A stretch of 9,193 bases of DNA from Micrococcales bacterium (GTDB lineage: Bacteria > Actinomycetota > Actinomycetes > S36-B12 > UBA5976). The position numbers and the translations under genes are program-made. The notes under the pieces were generated by a model. The model saw only the letters and a program-made list of their open reading frames with translations. It searched no databases and was not told where the DNA came from. This document shows, one piece after another, positions 6,462 through 9,193 of this stretch. Each line of letters starts with the position of its first letter. Within the stretch, counting starts at the first letter, position 1. Where the stretch lies: assembly GCA_024640585.1 (NCBI GenBank), contig JAHEEQ010000066.1, positions 1-9,193 of the forward strand. Direction: 5' to 3'.

Positions 6462-7441
6462 AAATTATGAGCACAATTGTGGTTTTAGTTCCAAAGAGTA
6501 GTCACGCAAACTTTGACTCTCTGCCTCTTCGTTATGGAATTCATTTTCTTACAGACCAAAAGCTTGAGCTTCAAGTTCTGAGGAATTTAGGACGGGATCC
6601 AAGCTATCCGGATCGCTTTCACGTAGAGGCAAATTTCCTAGATCCTACGAATCCCAACTCAAAACTGCATCAAGGGCACTTTGTATTAGGAGAGCGATCA
6701 CACGATGTATACCCGACCTTGGTAACTGTCTGGAGAGGTGATCGAGATACTGAGTGGGGACTTTCGAACACCATGACCGCTTTACGAAAAGATGGTTTCG
6801 TAACGGTTGCGCACTTACTAGAAATGCACCCCCTTTACATAGCGGGCAAGGTAATCGATTCGGTTGGTTTGATGAAGTACCTCAGTACAAGCATTGCTCA
6901 AAAAGATATAGCGAGATTCGAACGAGTTGCCATGGAAGCGAGAGAGGAGACAGCTCGAGCAATTAAAAATATGGAGTTGGCTCGGCAGGAGGCTGAGGCA
7001 GAAAGAAGTAAAGCTGCACATATGGAGAAGGTGGCACTAGAAGCAATTGATGCCGTTGAAGGGTTGGAGATCGAACGTGCATCTCAAGAGGAGAAAATTG
7101 CTGAGTTAGAGGCAAGAATTAAAGAGGGTGAAGCTCGCTACAAACTAGAGTCTGAAGCCGCTCAGCGCGATAACAGCGTTGCGACACTTTCTATGCCTGA
7201 TTTGTTGGTTGAAGTTAAAGAAGACGTCATCGTTAAAGGATCCTCATGTACAGTTTTGTTGCTGGGAGATGGGACTCAGCGTCATATGAAAACTGCCACC
7301 TTTGATCGTGATAGGTCTATTACCCAAAAAGCAAAATCTCTCGTCGGAATGCGAGTTAAGACTACATGCTGGGACCCAATTCGGGAGCCTGGCAAATGGT
7401 CTAGACAAGGATACTTTCGAAACATTTATGAAGCCAAATGA
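6458..7441 (+). CDS. Coiled-coil protein of unknown function, 327 aa
   Basis: I do not recognise a named family. Three parts are visible, numbered from ATG 6467. Residues 1-140 form a mixed, globular region with many beta-like segments (VVLVPK, PTLVTVWRGD). A long Glu/Ala/Lys/Arg-rich coiled coil runs from about 144 to 235 with heptad-like spacing. The beta-rich tail at about 245-324 contains VLLLGDGTQRH, VGMRVKTTCW and WSRQGYFRNIYEA. Two starts are possible: GTG 6458, which overlaps the previous stop and is preceded by AGAG, or ATG 6467, three codons later and giving 324 aa. The tail resembles the 93-aa protein downstream in layout (DG-x-x-R, then a short strand, then an aromatic-x-x-I ending). 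There is no signal peptide or membrane segment. The coil suggests oligomerisation. A scaffold, sensor or chaperone client role is possible but unproved. Confidence 0.85.
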   Translation: MKIMSTIVVLVPKSSHANFDSLPLRYGIHFLTDQKLELQVLRNLGRDPSYPDRFHVEANFLDPTNPNSKLHQGHFVLGERSHDVYPTLVTVWRGDRDTEWGLSNTMTALRKDGFVTVAHLLEMHPLYIAGKVIDSVGLMKYLSTSIAQKDIARFERVAMEAREETARAIKNMELARQEAEAERSKAAHMEKVALEAIDAVEGLEIERASQEEKIAELEARIKEGEARYKLESEAAQRDNSVATLSMPDLLVEVKEDVIVKGSSCTVLLLGDGTQRHMKTATFDRDRSITQKAKSLVGMRVKTTCWDPIREPGKWSRQGYFRNIYEAK

Positions 7442-7444
7442 GAT

Positions 7445-7466
7445 GGTTTCGAAAAAAAACGAAACC
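7445..7466. other. Inverted repeat with A8 loop
   Basis: GGTTTCG at 7445-7451 is the exact reverse complement of CGAAACC at 7460-7466. The arms are separated by eight A residues. The hairpin starts three bases after the stop of the coiled-coil gene, in the 56-base gap before the next gene. No T-run follows on either strand, so it is not a typical intrinsic terminator. It could stabilise or process the transcript, attenuate readthrough, or be a protein-binding palindrome. Confidence 0.5.
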
Positions 7467-7497
7467 GCAAATAGTTAGTTGACTCAGTTTGATAAAA

Positions 7498-8415
7498 ATG
7501 AACAAAAAAGAATTGTCTCTCGGTCGGTTTCTTGATGGTTTGAATGTCGCGCGTAGAAATATCTCCAACTCTGAAGAACATAGATTTGCGCTTTTATCTG
7601 TTTTAGCTGACTTGGTCCAAATTCAGTGCCTAAAAAGTGCAAACAATGACTTACTTAGGTTCAGGTTGCCTCTTGGTATCTATCCCCTTGTTCAGCAACT
7701 TGGAAGCACCCTAGGATCTGAGTTCACCACACTTGAGTCAGCTAGTTCTCAATCCTTCGAACTGATTTTCAAAAATGAAGATGAACAAGATAAATTCATA
7801 TTGCTCTTTGAGTCTTTGTCATTTGAAGGTAAGAGGGCGTTCTTTCCTCCTGACATCTATTTAGGTAATGAACATCCTGACATTGAGCTTTGCGAAGAAC
7901 TATTAAAAATCTTGAGCGATGTTGGTAACAGTGACTTCGGCGGTGGTGCTCGTCAATCAAAGAAATCATCAAAAGCTTTCATCGTTGCAATCCAAATTGG
8001 TTCAATCACACTAAGTGCAGAACTAGAAAATAACGATATGTCTTCTACCCCAAGGTTCGTACCGATTGATCAGCCTACTAGGTGCTATTTGGTGGAGTTT
8101 TCAGACGGCTTCTCAAAGTTTTTCTGGAGCAAACCTGGGGAATACGGAGATAACGGAGTGTTTACTACTGTTGGAATGGCTGAAGCCTTGCCGTTAAACG
8201 GAGAGCGCTATTTCAATGACGCGTACCACGAAGATCCAACGGTCTATTCTGTAACACTCACTTTGACTAATCAGCCTTTTAATGATGGAAAAGCATTTCT
8301 TTATCGTCAAAAATTTGAAGGTTGGGCAGGTGCATTTGCAGGAAGTTTGTCTCTAATCGAAATCGGAGAAGTTCCAGACGGTTGGATGGCATTGTTCGTG
8401 AAGAACGCCCCTTAG
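7498..8415 (+). CDS. Protein of unknown function, 305 aa, with internal RFVPIDQ module
   Basis: I do not recognise the family. Residues 1-145 are largely helical with a few strands. A Gly/Ser/Lys-rich linker at about 146-160 (FGGGARQSKKSSK) separates them from a beta-rich C-terminal half (about 160-305), with segments such as CYLVEFSDGFSKFFW and SVTLTLTNQPF. Residue 181 is a Met that begins MSSTPRFVPIDQPT, a peptide repeated at the N-terminus of the 50-aa ORF upstream. The protein may therefore be a fusion of two once-separate pieces. I use ATG 7498. A TTG three codons earlier (7489) is possible, and neither has a clear Shine-Dalgarno. It lies 56 bases after the coiled-coil gene, with a hairpin in the gap, so expression may be lower or separately tuned. 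No signal peptide or transmembrane segment is seen. Confidence 0.8.
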   Translation: MNKKELSLGRFLDGLNVARRNISNSEEHRFALLSVLADLVQIQCLKSANNDLLRFRLPLGIYPLVQQLGSTLGSEFTTLESASSQSFELIFKNEDEQDKFILLFESLSFEGKRAFFPPDIYLGNEHPDIELCEELLKILSDVGNSDFGGGARQSKKSSKAFIVAIQIGSITLSAELENNDMSSTPRFVPIDQPTRCYLVEFSDGFSKFFWSKPGEYGDNGVFTTVGMAEALPLNGERYFNDAYHEDPTVYSVTLTLTNQPFNDGKAFLYRQKFEGWAGAFAGSLSLIEIGEVPDGWMALFVKNAP

Positions 8416-8438
8416 TGGATCAAGCCTGACTTACCAAT

Positions 8439-8720
8439 ATGTTTTCTACAAGTAATCCTCTTGCAGATGATCGAATCAGTCATCCAGTAAGAATCATTGA
8501 CCTCGGATTTAACGAGACAACTCGCACAATCGAGGCTATTGGCAGCGACGGTCGAAAACGTCAATGTCGAATTGATCGTATTTCGAATACGGAAGATTTA
8601 CGTCAGTTGACTAAAGAGCTTCAAGCTGCTTACGACAACGAGGAAAAAATCAGATTCGTTGCCGCAGGGGGTAACAATCCTGATATTTGGTTCTACAAAA
8701 TTCAATCTGAAAGCAGTTAA
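8439..8720 (+). CDS. Small beta-rich protein of unknown function, 93 aa
   Basis: This is a compact protein with alternating hydrophobic strands (PVRIIDLGF, TIEAIGSDG, KIRFVAAGG) and a central amphipathic helix at about 52-67 (TEDLRQLTKELQAAYD). It ends in WFYKI at 84-88. The layout of a DG-x-x-R turn followed by a helix or loop, an IRF-type strand and an aromatic ending parallels the C-terminal domain of the coiled-coil protein at 6458-7441 (DGTQR, VGMRV, YFRNI). It may be a free-standing version of that module. The ATG lies 23 bases after the previous stop and has no obvious Shine-Dalgarno. The length, lack of stops and position in the run support a real gene, but the function is unknown. 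Confidence 0.65.
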   Translation: MFSTSNPLADDRISHPVRIIDLGFNETTRTIEAIGSDGRKRQCRIDRISNTEDLRQLTKELQAAYDNEEKIRFVAAGGNNPDIWFYKIQSESS

Positions 8721-8895
8721 AACCATTGCTACTAAGACGTGAAAAATTCTAGAGTTTTTTATGCCTAATATTGGTTCATCGCCTGTCTCGTTGAACAAAC
8801 TAACAATGCTACTAACGAAAACATGAATAACAACATCGTGGCTTCAAACGCCTATCGTTATTCTTGGGATGGTCATTGCTAGATTGATGGTTTGT
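8721..8895. other. Intergenic region before the TIR-like gene
   Basis: This is the largest internal gap. It contains an 18-base near-perfect palindrome at 8742-8759 (AAAAAT-TCTAGA-GTTTTT, one G-T mismatch), too AT-rich to be a strong terminator. The nonamer TGCTACTAA occurs twice, at 8727-8735 and 8807-8815. Two tiny overlapping frames (8761-8826 and 8823-8882, 21 and 19 codons, joined by ATGA) are seen, but I do not call them genes. A promoter for the TIR-like gene probably lies here; I cannot identify its -35/-10 elements with confidence. Confidence 0.45.
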
Positions 8896-8905
8896 GGGAG
8901 GTGAT
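8896..8905 (+). promoter_or_regulatory. Very strong ribosome binding site GGGAGGTGAT
   Basis: GGGAGGTGAT is an almost complete complement of the 16S rRNA 3' end. Its GGAGG core (8897-8901) is six bases before ATG 8908. This fixes the TIR-like start and predicts efficient initiation, in contrast with the weak sites of the three preceding genes. Confidence 0.8.
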
Positions 8906-8907
8906 GT

Positions 8908-9193
8908 ATGAATGGATTGCTAGGTGGAAACTCATGGCGCCAAATGGCTAATGCACTTTACAAGCCGGTGCGTCGGAAAATATTTGTGAGTTATCACCAC
9001 GGTGGTGACCAGTGGTTTTATAACGAATTCTCCCGAATCTTTCATGATGGATGGGAAACTGTTTATGACAATTCTCTTGAGCGTCAAATTGACAGTGACA
9101 ACACAGCTTACGTGATGCAGCGTATTCGTGACAATCACATCACAGGTACTTCATGCACGGTTGTTTTGATCGGAGGGCAAACGTATCAGCGAA
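8908..9193 (+). CDS. TIR-like (MTH538/DUF1863, ThsB-type) domain protein, 5' part only
   Basis: Ninety-five codons are visible before the right edge, with no stop. After about 20 basic residues, RKIFVSYHHGGDQWFYNEF (from 23) matches the first strand and helix of TIR-like domains of the MTH538/DUF1863 type. YDNSLERQIDSDNTAYVM (53-70) and IRDNHITGTSCTVVLIGG (73-90) follow the same family layout: D-x-S, an I-D-x-D-N segment, an I-R-x-x-I helix and a TVVLIG strand. This family includes ThsB of Thoeris anti-phage systems, in which the domain makes an NAD-derived signal. Other members have undetermined activity, and public annotation often calls them molecular chaperone Tir. The start is set by GGGAGGTGAT. 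It is separated from the preceding gene by 187 bases, so it may form its own transcription unit. The catalytic residues and any C-terminal domain are beyond the window or cannot be judged. Confidence 0.8.
   Translation, partial: MNGLLGGNSWRQMANALYKPVRRKIFVSYHHGGDQWFYNEFSRIFHDGWETVYDNSLERQIDSDNTAYVMQRIRDNHITGTSCTVVLIGGQTYQR

Noticed and set aside
6382..7488. Shared decamer TTGACTCAGT at 6382-6391 and 7479-7488
   Set aside because: Ten-base matches are expected many times by chance in a window of this length. One copy is coding, and no -10 element follows either copy at promoter spacing.
8761..8882. Two micro-frames (21 and 19 codons) joined by ATGA
   Set aside because: They are too short to judge, with no ribosome binding site and no recognisable pattern. 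They are noted only as possible leader peptides.
8997..9009. CACCAC-G-GTGGTG inverted repeat
   Set aside because: It lies within the TIR-like coding sequence, encodes the His-His-Gly-Gly codons and is most simply explained by codon content.
1..9193. CRISPR array, transposase, integrase, rRNA or attC-type site
   Set aside because: I looked on both strands and saw no regularly spaced repeats of CRISPR length, no mobile-element protein motifs and no structured RNA gene.

Overview
The window looks like an accessory (island-type) stretch of a Gram-negative, probably proteobacterial, chromosome or large mobile element. The basis is purine-rich Shine-Dalgarno sequences (GGAGG, AAGGAG), tight same-strand gene packing, moderate-to-low GC by eye, and genes of sporadically distributed families. 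No taxonomic marker, rRNA, tRNA, transposase, integrase or CRISPR array is visible, so the organism cannot be named. All convincing genes lie on the + strand.

Layout. Positions 1-326 hold no convincing gene but carry a short tandem/direct repeat (130-161). Next is a 79-aa membrane protein (327-566), then the core: a 713-aa TPR protein with a J-like segment and a beta-rich, possibly PH-like C-terminus (589-2730), a 121-aa mini-GrpE (2727-3092) and an 832-aa divergent Hsp70/DnaK (3085-5583). The last three overlap by 4 and 8 bases, which suggests translational coupling and matched production. A 236-aa two-domain protein (5593-6303) follows, then a 50-aa GTG-start ORF (6309-6461), a 324/327-aa coiled-coil protein (6458-7441), a 305-aa protein of unknown function (7498-8415) and a 93-aa beta-rich protein (8439-8720). 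After a 187-base gap, a strong ribosome binding site starts a TIR-like (MTH538/DUF1863, ThsB-type) protein at 8908, cut by the window end.

Interpretation. The central trio is best read as a private KJE-like chaperone machine: an Hsp70 motor, a nucleotide exchange factor reduced to little more than its beta domain, and a TPR/J-like partner that probably recruits clients. Hsp70 ATPase residues are conserved, but the canonical hydrophobic interdomain linker and the J-domain HPD tripeptide are not visible, so the coupling differs from housekeeping DnaK-DnaJ-GrpE. The downstream unknown proteins share modules: an RFVPIDQ peptide occurs in two of them and a similar beta-rich tail in two others. They are candidate clients, sensors or effectors. 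A TIR-like protein next door makes a conflict/defence role plausible, but this is inference from context and has not been shown.
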